This document shows positions 1 through 10,700 of a stretch of DNA of 64,000 nucleotides, piece by piece. A model generated the notes under the pieces. The model was not told the DNA's origin, made no database searches, and saw only the letters and a list, made by a program, of their open reading frames with translations. The first letter of the stretch is position 1; each line of letters opens with the position of its first letter. Source of the DNA: Henckelia pumila (taxonomy: Eukaryota; Streptophyta; Magnoliopsida; Lamiales; Gesneriaceae); assembly GCF_033568475.1 (NCBI RefSeq), contig NC_133123.1:129242930-129306929 (forward strand), written 5' to 3'. A program made the position numbers and the translations under genes.

Positions 1-116
1 GCTTACCTAGTACTATTTATTTTAAGATTTCGCAGTTACTTTGATTAAGATTATTTTATTGATTAATTGCATGCTTAAGTTCTGATTAGTAGGTGATCAC
101 GTCTCGGATCACTACA
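1..116 (+). mobile_element. Gypsy A, 3' end of 5' LTR (partial)
   Basis: The first 116 bases match bases 7676-7791, the end of the downstream LTR, almost base for base and end in the same CACTACA. A primer-binding site follows at once, so this is the tail of the 5' LTR of the element whose 3' LTR is at 6308-7791. The rest of this LTR and its left target duplication lie before the window. Confidence 0.88.
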
Positions 117-120
117 TTTA

Positions 121-132
121 TGGTATCAGAGC
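121..132 (+). other. Primer-binding site of gypsy A
   Basis: TGGTATCAGAGC begins four bases after the LTR end. This is the usual plant retrotransposon PBS, complementary to the 3' end of initiator methionine tRNA. It fixes the orientation of element A as plus. Confidence 0.9.
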
Positions 133-393
133 ATGTGATAAGATTCTTTGGGACATAGTATTGATATTGGGTTATCCTTTGTAGGATTACAAGTTGGATA
201 CAATGACAATAGCAGTATCAGGATTTGGAATAGCAAGATGTCTAGGCTTTTCCAAGATCGTCATTTCCAAGGTTGGCAGCAGAGGTTCGTATTATGTGGA
301 TCCCAGCAGGATGGAGCTGGAAGAGAATATCCAATTTTCAATGCCAGGAACTTCTCAGGGTTGAACGGAATATGTGACATGTAGTCATCCATT

Positions 394-545
394 ATGCGTC
401 GACCAAGAAAGCCACCCCAGAAGACTCTCCACTAGTAGTTGGAGAGATTGACGAAAAAATCTTGTCTCATCTACCAGATAAGGAACCCAACAATATTGGA
501 AGGATCCGGTAGATTAGAAAGATTTAATCTTTTAGAGCTTGTGAT
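394..545 (+). pseudogene. Possible gag start of gypsy A
   Basis: An ATG at 394 opens a short Arg/Pro/Lys-rich reading (MRRPRKPP) resembling the proline- and arginine-rich start of many plant gypsy Gag proteins. It meets two stops after about 13 codons. It lies about 260 bases after the PBS, a plausible leader length. Only the composition and position support this; no nucleocapsid zinc knuckle was found. Confidence 0.3.
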
Positions 546-1120
546 AAAAGAGGTATGCTGACATGAGTAGCAGACGGAAACTCCACGTTCAAAATATGTA
601 GTCGGAATGAATGTTTTTCGCAGGAGTTTAAATATTGTTTTGGGTTTTATTGTAAATAGTATTTCAGTTGTAAGCAGTTGAATCAGATGTATTAAAGCTT
701 TTGGTTATTAAATGTACATCTTTCAGTGTAATATTTTGATTAAGTTTTGTATTACATGGGGTTGTAATAAAGATTTTATTAGAGCCTGGATTGGTGGTTC
801 AAGTATTGTAATCTTTGAGATTATCTTGGTTTTATTGAATAAAAGATTGATCATTTGTTCAAATGTATATTTGATAATTTTGCATGTTTTAGAGGAATAG
901 TTGTAGATGTTTTACCTAGAATATTATAGTAAACCAATTGTTTGCCTGAGATGATGTGATTCATCAGGGGGCATGGGTGTTTGTTCTAGGCGGATTTCTT
1001 TAGAACAGTTGGTTGTTTTTGACCTCTTTAGGTTGTTGCCTTGTGATGATGGATTTTCATTAGAATGTCAGGCTAATTAATACCAAGAGTTGTGGACTGT
1101 GATCAGGACTATACGTGAGG

Positions 1121-2230
1121 GAGCGCGACCCTTAGTTGGTATTGCTCTGGAAGTTTTCATACTTCAGAGGTTATTTGGAGGCCTTTGTGCTCCAGCGTAT
1201 ATATATGGAAGGCTACTCAGTCTGTATATTTGGCAACAGTCACAACAAGGTATAACTTTGAATTGAATAGATACCAGGAGTGGTATCAAGGTTTAGTTAT
1301 CATCTGTTAGAGATACAGATGTCCTGTTGTTAGAACAGTCTTGGAATAGATTTTTCCTTGACAAATAATCGTTCTGAGCAGATAAGTTTAAGTCTTTGAT
1401 TTGGGATTTCGAGGATTTAATTCTAGAGTTTAGTTGAATTTATATTCAACAGGATTTAACTGTCAAATGTTTGCAGACTCGGGATTTGAATTGTGCATCT
1501 GTAAGAGAATTTTCCTTGACCAGTGATTTTGGTCCAGATAAGAATGTTGCATAATATCATAAACTCAGGGATGAGTTATGCCAAAATGCTGATGACTGTC
1601 GGATTCTGAGATGGTATAGTAAGTGCGACCTTATGCTTGTGTACTCTGGAAGGATTTTTTTGTTCCAGTTTGGCATTATAGGAAGACTTACCTCAGTCTC
1701 GTTGTATGCACAGTCATAGCAATGGGTATAACTATCAGGAGAATATTCAGGATTTATTTGAGTCTTCTGGAATTATTCTTGGTGCTGGGTTAGTGCACAT
1801 GGATTTAATTAAATATCATCTGACTTCATCAGAGATACAGAATTTGGTTTCCGTGGACAGAATAATCTTGGAAATGATTCCTTGACAAGTGAATATTATG
1901 GACGGATAGTTCTCGCACGTGATACTGGGGGAGAACCAGGAGGATTTACCAAGTATTATATGATTCTATCAGAAGTATAACTAGTGATCAGGGTCTTGAT
2001 TACTATATGAACAAGGAATTCTAAGTGATGAGTTTACTTAGGTAAGTATCCCTGTAAGAATTGGAAATTAATTGATGGGTTATCAAGCAAATATGATCAA
2101 TGATAGACATGGAGGAGTGCATTTCCAATGATATTCTGGAAGTATTTTGTACTTCAGAAAGGGGTGAAAAATTTTCTCAGTCTAGAAATCATTGCAACAG
2201 TTACGTTAAAGTATAATTTAGTGTCAGTTT
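1121..2230 (+). repeat. Three degenerate copies of a ~495-bp unit
   Basis: Segments starting near 1126, 1620 and 2110 share an ordered set of short words: a GCGAC/GTGC start, CTGGAAG followed by TTTT and a TTCAG-type word, then TCAGTCT, then a GCAACAGT/CACAGTCA word, and GGTATAACT or GTATAATTT. Start-to-start spacing is about 495 bases in both intervals. Words such as AGAGATACAG and TTCCTTGACAA also recur near 1310-1370 and 1830-1890. No protein could be read from them. This may be an expanded untranslated part of element A or an old unknown insertion. Confidence 0.5.
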
Positions 2231-3315
2231 AATAACTTTGAAAAGATATTTGATTTTTTTTGTCAGAACAGTGATGGATAAGTGTTTCCCGACTAGGAAT
2301 ATTTTACATTAAAAGAATTTGAGATCTATCAGATGATTGATATAGTTAGTGAATGACAGATGTCATTTACCTGCTAAGTTACAGTATGGATTCGTCAGTA
2401 TTAGAATTCACTTGGATAGTGAAATTTGAGCACTTAGGTGTTCATGTCTTCTTTGAAATGGCCAGTTAAGTTGGTGCAAGTTTTGTGCCTAGTGATTATT
2501 TGTGACTATTTGTCTGAGGCATTCAGAGATGGAAATAGTTGTTTCCAAGGAACATGCTAGTTCAACTTTTGGATTTCCTTCTGTTTAAGGAGAGTTGATA
2601 AGAAGTTTTTACTTCTAAAAAATTATCTGTGATAGATACAGATGTTGTAACCTCGTAATGGGGGAGGAAAATGTTCTTGTAGAAGGAACAATTGAAATTT
2701 TTCATCACTTGATGATAAGGAACTGATAGGATGGGTACAATACTCAGATATTCAGTTCTCAGAAACTTTTATGCAATAATTCTGGGATTATATTGTCAGA
2801 AATTGATCTAGAAAGTGTTTGAATTTTTATGGTTACTAACAGGATAGCATCAAGTGTTTAGACATGGAAAATGGACAGCAGCTGAGATTAAGTTACCAGG
2901 TCTAGCAGGATTGTTGTCACTGATTTTCTGAGATATCTATTGGATGAGTTAGGCCATTGATATATCTGATTCGATGAGATCGAGTCAGGGGTTAGCTAGA
3001 TTGTTTTGATTTAAGGACTTTTCCAAAGTGATATGAAACAGTTTTGTTCATCTTGTGTCACAAGTCAGAATTTTATAAGGAATTATTATTATCCGTGGCA
3101 GGATAATCACTATTCTTATTTTTCAGGTGTTATATCAAGTTATGAGATAGATGTCATTATATTTGTACTAGGGATTGTACTAATAGACTTTTGAGTCAAC
3201 AGAATAAATATTGATATTTCCAAGAAAAGAACTTGAAGGGTTCAAGAAATCAAAAATTGTAAACAACGACATTGTCACAGGTGTTATGACAAGTGTTAGT
3301 AATTAAGTATGAGAA

Positions 3316-3760
3316 TCCTTTCGGTATACAAGGATCTGCATACAAGGTTCTGGTGGAAAGGAATGAAGAAAAGTGTGTATCAGTATGTCTCTAGATGTTT
3401 GGTGTATCAGCAGGTCAAGGCAGAACACTGACGACATGGAGGATTGCTTCACAGTTTACCTATTACTGAGTGGAAATGGGAGTTGATCACAATGGCCTTA
3501 GTGACCCATTTACTGGTGACCTCGAGAAATTGTGATGCTATCTGGGTTGTGGTGGACCGACCACCAAGTTTGCACATTCATTCCATATAACCCGGACTAC
3601 AGTTTTGTCAGGATGGCACAGTTGTACATCCAGGAGATTGTTCAATTTCACGGGGTGCCTGTGAGCATTGCCAGTGATCGAGACCCCAGGATTACTTTCA
3701 ATATCTGGGGGAGTCTTTAGCGCTCTATGGGTACTACTCTTAGCTTGAGTACAACACATC
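3316..3760 (+). pseudogene. Gypsy A integrase remnant
   Basis: Frames here carry the hallmarks of a Ty3/gypsy integrase: an FWWKGMKK-type zinc-finger-side motif, LLHSLPITEWKWE before the core, a degraded first-aspartate region, then LYIQEIVQFHGVP and ASDRDPR, the second catalytic aspartate region. The order and spacing match gypsy elements B and C in this window. Stops and frameshifts occur on both sides and the glutamate-bearing part past 3760 is only faintly visible. It cannot be functional. Confidence 0.8.
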
Positions 3761-4018
3761 ACCTAGATACTGACGGGCAGTTAAAACGCACGATTAGTAC
3801 TCTTGAAGACATGTTTCAAGCGTGTTCTTAGGACTTATACTCCACTGTTCTGGGAAAAAGTTGGGGAGCGACAAGTGATAAGACCAGAATTTATTCAACC
3901 AAGGATTGGTACAGTTGGTTTACCAAAGAGATATCTCTAGAGTTTATTGGTCTAATTGAATTATTGGACAATGACATGAGATATAGTTCACGCAACAAAT
4001 AATTATTTCTCTTGTTCT

Positions 4019-4023
4019 AATTC
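4019..4023. repeat. TSD left of solo LTR (AATTC)
   Basis: AATTC directly precedes the solo LTR and recurs at 6100-6104 directly after it. A 5-bp duplication is the expected size for a retroviral-type integrase. Confidence 0.85.
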
Positions 4024-6099
4024 TGTGAGACCTCGATTCTAATCATCTAATCTCGAGATAAACAATAATAAAGCATACAAGATTAAAAGAAAAGAAATTT
4101 TTTTTAAATAAGGGCTGCGCTCGATCGCATGAACTCGTGCGATCGAGCGCACCATCCATGCCTTAAACACTGCCGAAAAAACTTAGGTGCTGCGCTCGAT
4201 CCTATGAACTCATGGGATCGAGCGCACAAATTCTGCAAGGTCTCTTCCTCAACAAATATGAGGGCCGCGCTCGATCCTGCGAACTCGTGAGATCGAGCGC
4301 GCCCTCTGCCCAGAAAAAAAACAGAAACAGGGCAGACTTTCAACAATTCAAACACCATTTAATCTTCAATCTAACACATGCATCAACATTTCCAACATGC
4401 ATATTACATTACAAGGTAGTTCTAGAGTTATAAAATCTCAAACTAATAGAACATTCTTAAGTCTAGCTTATTCAATTCAATACAATACAATACAAGTTCG
4501 AATACAATCTAAGTTTGATTACATATTCGACTTCTACAACAACAAGACCTCACTCTATCAACTCGACCACCTAGCCATGCGATCTCTGACTCGGTCCTGC
4601 CCCACCTATTGCCAAGCACACATACAAATACAAGACAACAGCCGGATAAATCCGGTGAGAATACAATTCCCAGTAAAAAAGACAAAACATGCATATCAAA
4701 TAATATATCAAACATGATATATGAAACTACCAAACAAGAATTCCAATAGCATGTCAATAACTCCAAATCAAATGCATAAAATGCAATGCATGTCTTTAAA
4801 CCAGGATTATCAAGTCTGGATAATCACAAGGTACAGGTTCTCTTCTCTTTTTGGGATCCCGAGGACAAAATATCACCAACACACCGACTCTTTCGATCGA
4901 GGTGGACGGTGCATATTTTACTCCTCTAGACTCTGGGCATCTATAGGGAGTGTTTCTCGACAATTGGTAAAAAAATCTGCTAACCAATGTCACTCAACTA
5001 TAGTCCACAGAACATCTAATTCCTCTGGGCCTCTCTTGCCCGCAAAACAAAGGTAATTGGCTCAATATGAATGCAAATGCAAATCAAACAACAAACTACA
5101 TAAACTTCAAGTAGCATGAAAGTATGTGATATTCCCTAGGACACTCGAATCAATCCGGATTCGAGTTAATCGTCCTATTCCATTCCAAAGTTATCTTTAC
5201 CTCTTATTTGATTGGCGTAGCTACAATCCGAACAAGCTACAAGCACAAAAGGCTCAATCAAAACATCACTCAATACAAGTCAAGGAAAAGAGTAACCTCG
5301 ATACCAAACCTTGATCACTTTTTCAACGATTCGAATTCTGCCAATTCAGGACTCCACGATCTGCAACTGAATCTGAAAGGAGATATAAAATAATTCCAAA
5401 GTCAATCCATCCAATTAAAACCATTCAAACTCAATTCCAACTCCTAAATCCAAAATCTCATCAATATAAACAATTGATATTCCAAAACTCAAACTGGCGG
5501 CATAACGACTATAACTGATCAAACCGGAAATAAAGACAGCAGTACAGCATCTCAAACAACTCATATCAATGCTAAAACCACAATAAAGGTTCAAACCCAA
5601 CAAATCTCAAAACTCAATTTTAGAATAAACTTCCAAAACTCCTAACAATTCCGAACGACTTCCTAATTCAAAACCGACTGAGAATAAACGATCAGAACTC
5701 TGCCAAGAACAACATAATCGCAACTCAATCGATTCTAACAAAATCCGAAAAATAGAACAAATCTGATCGGGGAAATACTTACGATATAACGGAGCTCTCG
5801 CTGCCGTGATCGCTAATCTGCCTTCAGAATTAAATTCCAATGGACAGATCGAGCTCGGGGTGAAATCTGGAAGCTTAAGAAAACTTGGAGTCGGCTCTAA
5901 TGGAGGGAGACGGCTTGGAGGGGAAGGAAATGAAGAAAAGAAGTCAATCCCAAGTATAAATATCTATTAAATTCTAAAATTGCGTTTTAGTCCCTGAAAT
6001 TTCCAAAATAGACCCTGATCAAAATCAAGTTGGCTCTTGAACTCTGTAATCTCCGATTATCTCAAATAAAGTCAATTAAGATAAATTTGGGGCGTTACA
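4024..6099 (-). mobile_element. Solo LTR of the B/C gypsy family, reversed, in gypsy A
   Basis: Read on the minus strand it starts TGTAACGCCCC and ends CTCACA, like the LTRs of elements B and C, with similar internal order and length (2,076 bp against about 2,015). No internal region, PBS or polypurine tract adjoins it and the flanks share AATTC. This is the product expected when the two LTRs of an inserted element recombine and delete the interior. Its insertion split the 3' part of gypsy A between integrase and the polyprotein C-terminus. Confidence 0.9.
4117..4301. repeat. Three palindromes at 75-bp period in solo LTR
   Basis: Three near-perfect 34-36 bp inverted repeats with GCGCTCGATC arms and a central GAACTC or similar start at 4117, 4192 and 4267. 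The middle bases differ between copies while the outer arms are fixed. They lie just inside the U5 end of the LTR (right end when read on the minus strand). Element C carries the same layout with different palindrome interiors. Confidence 0.85.
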
Positions 6100-6104
6100 A
6101 ATTC

Positions 6105-6294
6105 AGTGGTTGTATCAAGGTACTGAAGAAGCCATTTGGGAACGTGAGAACAGTATGCGTACAGATTATCAAGAATTGCTTGGAAAATGTTGTATTTCAG
6201 TAGTATCTTGTAAAATATTCATCCTGAATAAAGGATGTTTATTCAGTGATAACTGCATTCAATACTTAAGATTGTTCGAGGATGAAATATCTTA
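6105..6294 (+). pseudogene. Gypsy A polyprotein C-terminus
   Basis: The reading QWLYQGTEEAIWERE followed by MRTDYQELL matches the end of plant chromovirus-type polyproteins (VxW...EEATWExExxMRxxYPxLF), in the degenerate chromodomain region. It continues the element broken off at 4023. The polypurine tract and 3' LTR follow about 120 bases later. Confidence 0.7.
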
Positions 6295-6307
6295 AGTAGG
6301 GGGAGAA
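6294..6307 (+). other. Polypurine tract of gypsy A
   Basis: AAGTAGGGGGAGAA ends exactly at the TG that opens the 3' LTR. This is the plus-strand DNA priming site expected there. Confidence 0.85.
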
Positions 6308-6544
6308 TGTAGTAGCAGCTCAGTCCCATTTTACAAGATTAAGTTGCTAATAATGTTTAGATTTAACATGATTAAGGGATTTTAATAAGACCTAACAGAC
6401 CAAGGAATTGGGTCCAGATTGCCCGAAAAATTCTTATTGGGCTTATTTGGGCTTGGGAAGTTTGGAAGATCCAAAATAGGGTTCGAAGGGTCCAAACCCA
6501 AGGGACTTCGGAGGCTCTGTTTTGGTTCAGGAGGTGGTGAGATC

Positions 6545-6720
6545 GAACGGACGGTCCGAACTCCCCCAGGACAGTTGTCAAAAGGATTTTTACAGGTATT
6601 TTGGTCGAGTGGTATCGAACGATCCGAAGAAGGGATCGGACCGTCCAAACTTGGTCTGCATGCAACGTGGACTTCATGCAAGGATAGGACCATCCAAAGA
6701 GGGGTTCGGACGATCCGAAC
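6545..6720. repeat. CGGACCGTCCG-type palindrome array in LTR A
   Basis: At least five short CpG-rich dyads recur: ACGGACGGTCCGAAC, GAACGATCCGAAG, ATCGGACCGTCCAAAC, a decayed GGACCATCC, and TTCGGACGATCCGAA. They are spaced tens of bases apart in AT-richer sequence and end just before the TATA-like box, so they lie in the U3 promoter side. Confidence 0.75.
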
Positions 6721-6724
6721 TCGG

Positions 6725-6738
6725 CCTATTAATAGGGG
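6725..6738 (+). promoter_or_regulatory. TATA-like box of LTR A
   Basis: CCTATTAATAGGGG follows the palindrome array. In the other family A LTR the same place reads CCTATAAATAGGGG on its coding strand, a good plant TATA box. It probably sets the start of the element's transcript. Confidence 0.6.
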
Positions 6739-7818
6739 TCCGAGGGCTCACTTTTGAAATGCAAAAATTTCATCTCCTCTGCCGTCATGCCTTTATTTTA
6801 AGGGCTTTGGGACACTTTCTTTAAGAGTTGGAGTTGGAATTAGTATTTTTTTATAGAGAACAATGTCCGTAGTAGCGGCCAGACGGCGGAGCTCTGAGGA
6901 GGCGTCCAGGGGTCATAGCTAGGCTATGTCCAGGCTCTGAGGCATACAATATCAGCGGGCTGACGACGGATGAAGGTATGACTTTGATTCCATATAGTAA
7001 ATAGGGAGTAGACTATAGTTTATTTAAGGCTTTTAGATCCTAGTAGGTTATGTTTGGCATGCTAGGTAATGCATGGTATTTATGTTGTAGTGCTGCATGG
7101 TAGACTTGGATCTAGATGAGAGTTTCTAGGACCTGCCTTATAAAGGTATGGAAGTATTTATTCGAGATATCCAAATGAGTATGCATGTATTATGTGTTTG
7201 CATATATTATGTGATTGCATGATTTATATGATACAACATATCATGAATGTATGTTGCATTCATATGCCTATTGAGATTTTTACCTTAGAGGTAACCTGTA
7301 ATAGGGCGCTCACCCTACGATTTGTGGATGGTTGGATACGTAAGTCTTGTATCAGGTCACCATGATGGTTGGACAAATGTACTAGTATCAGGTCACCATT
7401 ATCCACTGGGTATATGAGCCACCTCCTGAGGCGATGGCGCAGCGTGCTATGTACCCTGGGCCCGGTCTATTGATATTGTTTTTGGCCTGAGAGTCTTGAT
7501 ACCTAGTTTCACTTGCATACATGCACGTATAATACCGTATAATCATACTCTCATACTGAGCATGTTAGGCTCACTTTCGGTTGTTTTTCTATTGGCTGGA
7601 AGTTGCAGGTAGTTCTCCGATCAGGGAGGTTAGGTGGTGACCAAGGCTGGATATCAGGGTTGACAACTAGGTTTTGCATACCTGGTACTATTTATTTTAA
7701 GATTTTGCAGTTACCCTGATTAAGATTATTTTATTGATTAATTGCATGCTTAAGTTCTGATTAGTAGGTGATCACGTCTCGGGTCACTACAGTACGTATA
7801 TGTGAACAGTACATGTAT

Positions 7819-8126
7819 TTGTGTGTGTACTGTGTGTGCATGATGTGTGTGTGTGTGTGCATGTATGAGTGTATGCGAGTGTATGTGGATGCATGAATAT
7901 GTGTGTGTATGAGTTAGTGTGTACCGTGTAAGTTTAGTGTGTGTGTGATCCATATTCTTGGCATATTCGAGTCCGTATTCGGGTCGGTTTTGCTTTGTTT
8001 TGGTTTGTGTGTGTGTGTGTGTTCGATTTTTAGTGTGTGAGTGTGTGTTTAATTTGTGTGTGTGTGTGTGTGTTTTGGTATATGTACGTGTGAGTGTGTG
8101 TATTATTTGTTGTGTGTGTGTTCTTG
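7819..8126. repeat. Interrupted (TG)n microsatellite in LTR F
   Basis: Long runs of TG with interruptions fill this stretch; the matching part of LTR copy 2 is 56999-57317. The His-Thr-rich and Cys-Val-rich open frames here are products of the repeat. Confidence 0.9.
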
Positions 8127-8189
8127 AATTGATAATTGAGATAAAGAAGCGAGGAAAAATATTTTATGACTTGTGGTAAAGTTACGACA

Positions 8190-8340
8190 GAGGTTGACAG
8201 CATGTTGGATAAGCCTTCGGGTCATAATGCCCCGCCACATGAGGTTGACGGAGTGTTGGATAAGACGTTCGGGTCATAATACCCCTCCACGTGACGGAGT
8301 ATTGGATAAGGTCTTCGGGTTATATTGCCCCTCCAAACCT
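8190..8340. repeat. Three ~50-bp tandem repeats in LTR F
   Basis: The unit contains GTTGGATAAG, then TTCGGGTCATAAT, then GCCCCTCCACATGA. It occurs three times in a row with small changes. The same trio is at 57385-57530 in the other LTR copy. Confidence 0.85.
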
Positions 8341-8754
8341 AGATATCCTTGTATAAGCTTGATCAAGCGACCATTTATAAAGCAGAAGAAAGTTTCTGAG
8401 CCACATGTCACAAGAATGTCTAAGTCTTCTTTGCGATGTGTTTGATGTGAGGTTTGAATGTTTAAAGGAACGGTTGAGGAATATGTTCTTGTGTGTGTAT
8501 GCTTGATTGTTTTAAAAGGTTTAAGAAGTGAAAGATGATGTTTAAAGTGCAATTTAATGTTATAGTGTTTTTTTACATATTTTTGTTACTACCAGATATT
8601 TTTTGTTGAGCCGTTAGGCTCCCTATACTTTATCGTTGCAGGTGATGAGGAGTAAGGTGGTGCTGTCTGACGAGAGGTGGTCAGCGTGTGGCAGCGCAGA
8701 TCATGACCATGCAGCTTCCACAGATGGTTTTAAGAACAGTTTATGTATTGTTTT

Positions 8755-9520
8755 TTAGGCAAAAACTTGTGATTTTATTGACTGTACTTGTTTATTACAA
8801 GTCTAAACAACCACGAGAGAAACTCTTCATTCATCCGAACAAATGATAATTGGGAGGAAGAAGAAAAAACAACAATATTATGAGCTATAGAATTCGTCGT
8901 GCGTCGAACAAGAAGAATATTAGAGATTGAAGTTTCTTGCAACCTTTTTATGATCTCTGCAGCTTACATACCCTGGTAGCCCAGATCGTCCTGATCAGCC
9001 ATGACTGCATGCACCGTCAATAAAAAAAATCCAAAGCCACCTGAACATTCTGAATCTCTTTTCATACATGAGCTTGAAACCTTCTAAGATAGTCAGAAGT
9101 TCACCATGAACCACCGAGAACGGTTGATTAATTTGTTTACCAAACGCTAGTAGGAGTCTCCTTTCCAGTCTCGTATGATGCCACCCACACTAAACCGATT
9201 AAGATTCACGTCCATGCTTGCATCAACATTCACTTTGAGCATGTGCTCAGTTGGCGGTACCCATTGCGTCTCTTTCTTACTTTTTAATTCCACATTAGAG
9301 CTGCCCAGCCTTCCAAACTACCCAACCATGCATAGCGAATTCCTCAAATTCAGATTCAGTCAAATTATATATATCCTTCATCCACATGCAGCAATCGAGC
9401 CCATCATCACCCTTAAATCCTTTCAACAGATTTGCAGAAGGTGTTTGTTTCCAAAACTTTTTTTATGGCCTCGCATCTGATCAGAGAATGGAAGTTGAGT
9501 CATAAGGAAAAGCATCTCAC
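8755..9520 (-). pseudogene. LINE 3' fragment (RNase H) inside LTR F, copy 1
   Basis: On the minus strand this reads as the end of a plant LINE polyprotein: a reverse-transcriptase-associated zinc-binding segment and then an RNase H domain with the KLNVDAS-like opening. It begins on the plus strand near a T-rich run that would be the poly(A) end. It parallels 57985-58870, less about 100 bases. It is too broken to be coding. Confidence 0.75.
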
Positions 9521-9771
9521 CAGTTACTTTTCCTGACTGTCAGATTATTTTCATATATGTATTGGGAGATTTATTTAGCTTACGCAGTATTTGAATATTT
9601 TGGTTGAGTAAAGTTACTGGATTTATGCCAGTTATTTTTAAAACGTAGTTTTATTTATTCACGTTATTTCCTACCCCGTTTATTATTATTATAATATATT
9701 ATTTATTAAAAAAATACTCATAGAATTTAATTATTTATTATTTTAAGTTAAGAAAATAGAGGACGTTACAT

Positions 9772-10503
9772 CTTCAAATATTTATAAGAAAGAATGTCCA
9801 ATGTTTAAAATCTAGCTGGTGAAAATATTTTCCACAAATAGTGACCATGCACTAGAATGCACTATGCATGTGTCTTTGTCTTCTTTTCAAATATAATACA
9901 GATCTCACAAGGAAATTGTAATGTTGCTAGATATGAGAATACATACTTTAAATTTTTTTCAAAAACTTGTTTTTCATTAACTGAGTTGATTACGAACTCG
10001 ATTGTTAAAAATTTGCTTGTGAGAACTGATCTGGTTAGAAGAAAATACTCTCGCGCACTAAATTACACTCGAAACTTAGGCAGACTGAAAGTGACAATAA
10101 ATAAAATTAAAGGCCACAAAAGATTTTTTTTATGGAAGTTTGAAACTAAAACTTCTACGTCTCCTCTTTTTCTGTTTTCAAAAATATTTTCACTAGAAGA
10201 ATTTGATTTATATAATACTTTGCAAAAATCCAATCCAATTATCCATTGACTAAAACTCCTAGCAATACAATCTCAAAATCAGAACACTTTCTGATATAGT
10301 TACAAAAAAAATAAATGCTATTTTTTTTTATCTTTGAAGCTTGACAGTGTATCACAATTTGATGGCTGAATTTGATCTGATATATCAATAAGCGCGTGAT
10401 AGTAGCTCGAAGTATTCGATCTGGTTCTTTGCTTGAGTGAAGTTTGTAATAGCTTAAGGAACACTTGTTTGCTTGATGATTCAAAAGTTCAAGGAGCTGC
10501 TAC
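9772..10503. repeat. Dispersed repeat X, copy 1
   Basis: The first ~540 bases match 59106-59646 almost throughout, including the words AGAATGTCCAATG and ACTCCTAGCAATACAATCTC. A second, shorter copy follows at 10504. The 130-codon open frame at 9857-10249 is not preserved in the other copy and resembles no protein I know. There is a TATTTATAAG word near the start, so X could be part of an unrecognised LTR. Confidence 0.75.
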
Positions 10504-10700
10504 TGCGTACATCTTCAAGTATTTATAGGAGAGAATGTCCAATGTTTAAAAATCTAACCGATGAGAATATGTTCCACAAATAGTCGACAATGCACCAAAA
10601 TGCACCATGTGTCTTTATCTTATTTCCAAATATAATACAGATTGTACGAGGCAATTGTAATGTAGCTAGATATAGGAATAACGTCTTTATTCTCTATGTT
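10504..10700. repeat. Dispersed repeat X, copy 3
   Basis: ATCTTCAAGTATTTATAGGA begins a ~190-base match to the starts of copies 1 and 2. Here it is not preceded by an LTR, which shows that X is separate from LTR F. The next 640 bases, to about 11340, contain no gene I can recognise; GATCTGGT-like words recur in them. Confidence 0.7.

Larger units (their letters stand above)
117..6307 (+). mobile_element. Gypsy A internal region, decayed and interrupted
   Basis: This lies between the two family A LTRs. It should encode a gag-pol polyprotein, but every frame is broken and the longest open stretches are under about 110 codons. A possible gag start is visible near 394, integrase at about 3316-3760 and the polyprotein C-terminus at 6105-6294. 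A reverse-oriented solo LTR (4024-6099) is inserted near the 3' end. Between about 600 and 3300 no protein domain could be read, but the stretch holds degenerate internal repeats (1121-2230). The element is clearly not autonomous. Confidence 0.8.
6308..7791 (+). mobile_element. Gypsy A 3' LTR (1,484 bp)
   Basis: It starts TGTAGTAGCAG after the polypurine tract and ends CACTACA, matching the 5' LTR tail at 1-116. An array of CGGACCGTCCG-like palindromes (6545-6720) precedes a TATA-like box. Sequence after 7791 is family F LTR DNA, so element A was inserted into that LTR. A second LTR of this family stands alone at 53430-54994. Confidence 0.9.
7792..9771 (+). mobile_element. Gypsy F LTR, right part (copy 1)
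   Basis: From about 7792 the sequence follows 56958-59105 over its whole length: a TG-rich microsatellite, three tandem ~50-bp repeats, a LINE 3' fragment and an AT-rich end closing in GAGGACGTTACA. The left part of the LTR is missing because gypsy A sits exactly at 7791; it should lie upstream of the window. Copy 1 lacks about 100 bases present in copy 2 near 58555-58655. Confidence 0.85.

Noticed and set aside
4104..4433. Frames rich in ARSHEFxxSSA repeats
   Set aside because: They arise from the palindrome triplet of the solo LTR.
6372..6824. Overlapping frames of about 100 codons on both strands in LTR A
   Set aside because: They come from the dyad array; the matching LTR at 53430-54994 does not keep the same frames.
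7750..8179. His/Thr-rich and Cys/Val-rich open frames in the TG tract (also 56927-57321)
   Set aside because: They are translations of a dinucleotide repeat and exist on both strands.
9857..10249. 130-codon open frame in repeat X
   Set aside because: It is not kept in copy 2 and has no recognisable domain.
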